DNA from: Scandinavium ludwigii_A | Lineage (GTDB): Bacteria > Pseudomonadota > Gammaproteobacteria > Enterobacterales > Enterobacteriaceae | Direction of reading: 5' to 3' | Length of the DNA: 64,000 bases | Assembly (NCBI GenBank): GCA_050516505.1 | Contig: CP191518.1 | Location: 2,914,001-2,978,000, forward strand | Part shown: positions 63,601 to 64,000 of the stretch, one piece after another | How positions within the stretch are numbered: position 1 is the first letter of the stretch | Layout: each line of letters starts with the position of its first letter | The notes under the pieces: generated by a model | Told to the model about the DNA's origin: nothing | The model's database searches: none | Seen by the model: the letters and a program-made list of their open reading frames with translations, nothing else | Translations under genes and position numbers: made by a program

Positions 63601-64000
63601 ACGCAGCAGGTCACGGGCCACTTCCCACGCTTCATCCCGGCCCAGCGGACCATTGATGGCGGCGACTAACTGATATGCTTGCTCGAACTGGCTGTGCGCG
63701 GTTTGCGCTACGCTCATTTTCTGTTCGAGTGACAGCAGTTTTTCTGTGGCTTCCTGCTCTTTCGCTTTGAAGGTATCGAGCCATTCATCGGCGCTGTCCG
63801 GGCTTAAGTCCGGCAGATGGCAAAGCTCTTTCGCGCGCTGCAACGCTTGCATCGCCTGATTGTACTGAATGGCGCGCGTTTGCTGCACGTCCAGCGCTTG
63901 CTGGTAATCAGCCAGCTGGCTTTTCAGTTCATCCACTTCCAGCTCAGCGGCTTCAGCGCGGCCTTCGTTTTCTTCTTGCTGTTCGGCGGCTTCGGCCACG
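60661..64000 (-). CDS. mukB: Chromosome partition protein MukB (C-terminal part)
   Basis: 1112 residues are in the window, open to the right edge; E. coli MukB has 1486, so about the first 370 (with Walker A) are missing. The visible part has the long coiled-coil arms and the hinge ([31 protein letters not shown]). The head ends with the ABC signature [20 protein letters not shown] and Walker B [12 protein letters not shown]. MukB with MukEF forms the SMC-like condensin that organises and segregates chromosomes; it lies downstream of mukFE, which are outside the window. Confidence 0.96.
   Translation of the reverse strand, partial: [1112 protein letters not shown]

Overview
This 64 kb window is a stretch of the core chromosome of a gammaproteobacterium of the family Enterobacteriaceae. 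The gene order putP-putA-rutR, wrbA-yccJ-agp, yccA-tusE-yccX-rlmI-hspQ-yccU-yccT-mgsA-helD-yccF-yccS-sxy-sulA-ompA-matP-lonH-fabA-rmf-pqiCBA-uup-rlmL-ycbX-zapC-pyrD-ssuEADCB-pepN-pncB-asnS-ompF-aspC-gloC-mepK-ldtD-mukB is that of the E. coli 21-24 min region, read in reverse. The proteins are close to E. coli but clearly not E. coli. The REP-type elements (gtaggcccggtaagcg...accgggc) are of the kind I associate with Enterobacter/Lelliottia/Klebsiella-like genera. I cannot fix the genus from this window alone.

Layout. 1-4.5 kb: divergent proline genes putP/putA around five GTTGCA operators. 4.5-9.2 kb: accessory segment with a secreted LprI-like protein, a DMT transporter in operon with rutR (no rutABCDEFG operon follows), the KGG stress protein YmdF, a small secreted protein and a trimeric autotransporter adhesin with a coiled-coil stalk. 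9.5-11.7 kb: wrbA-yccJ and agp. 11.8-15.2 kb: second accessory segment with an HxlR regulator and SDR oxidoreductase, a small periplasmic protein, a DUF1508 protein, a periplasmic LEA-like 11-mer-repeat protein, a decayed nucleoside deaminase and tRNA-Ser(UGA). 15.3-17 kb: an orphan OppA-type binding protein. From 17.2 kb to the end the region is conserved housekeeping sequence, ending inside mukB (minus strand, C-terminal three quarters present).

Functional groupings. The set includes proline catabolism (putAP), envelope integrity and barrier (pqiABC, ompA, ompF, mepK, ldtD, yccT/csgI), translation and RNA modification (rlmI, rlmL, tusE, rmf, asnS, uup), chromosome organisation and division (matP, zapC, sulA, mukB), sulfonate use (ssuEADCB), NAD and pyrimidine synthesis (pncB, pyrD), unsaturated fatty acid synthesis (fabA) and methylglyoxal metabolism (mgsA, gloC). 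Several classical control sites are readable in the DNA: PutA operators, a LexA box at sulA, FadR and FabR sites at fabA, a PurR box and switch hairpin at pyrD, a NadR box at pncB, and CpxR boxes at yccA and probably ldtD.

I see no CRISPR array, no integrase or transposase, no rRNA and no obvious novel multi-gene defence system. The least-explained parts are the two accessory segments (4.5-9.2 kb and 11.8-17 kb).
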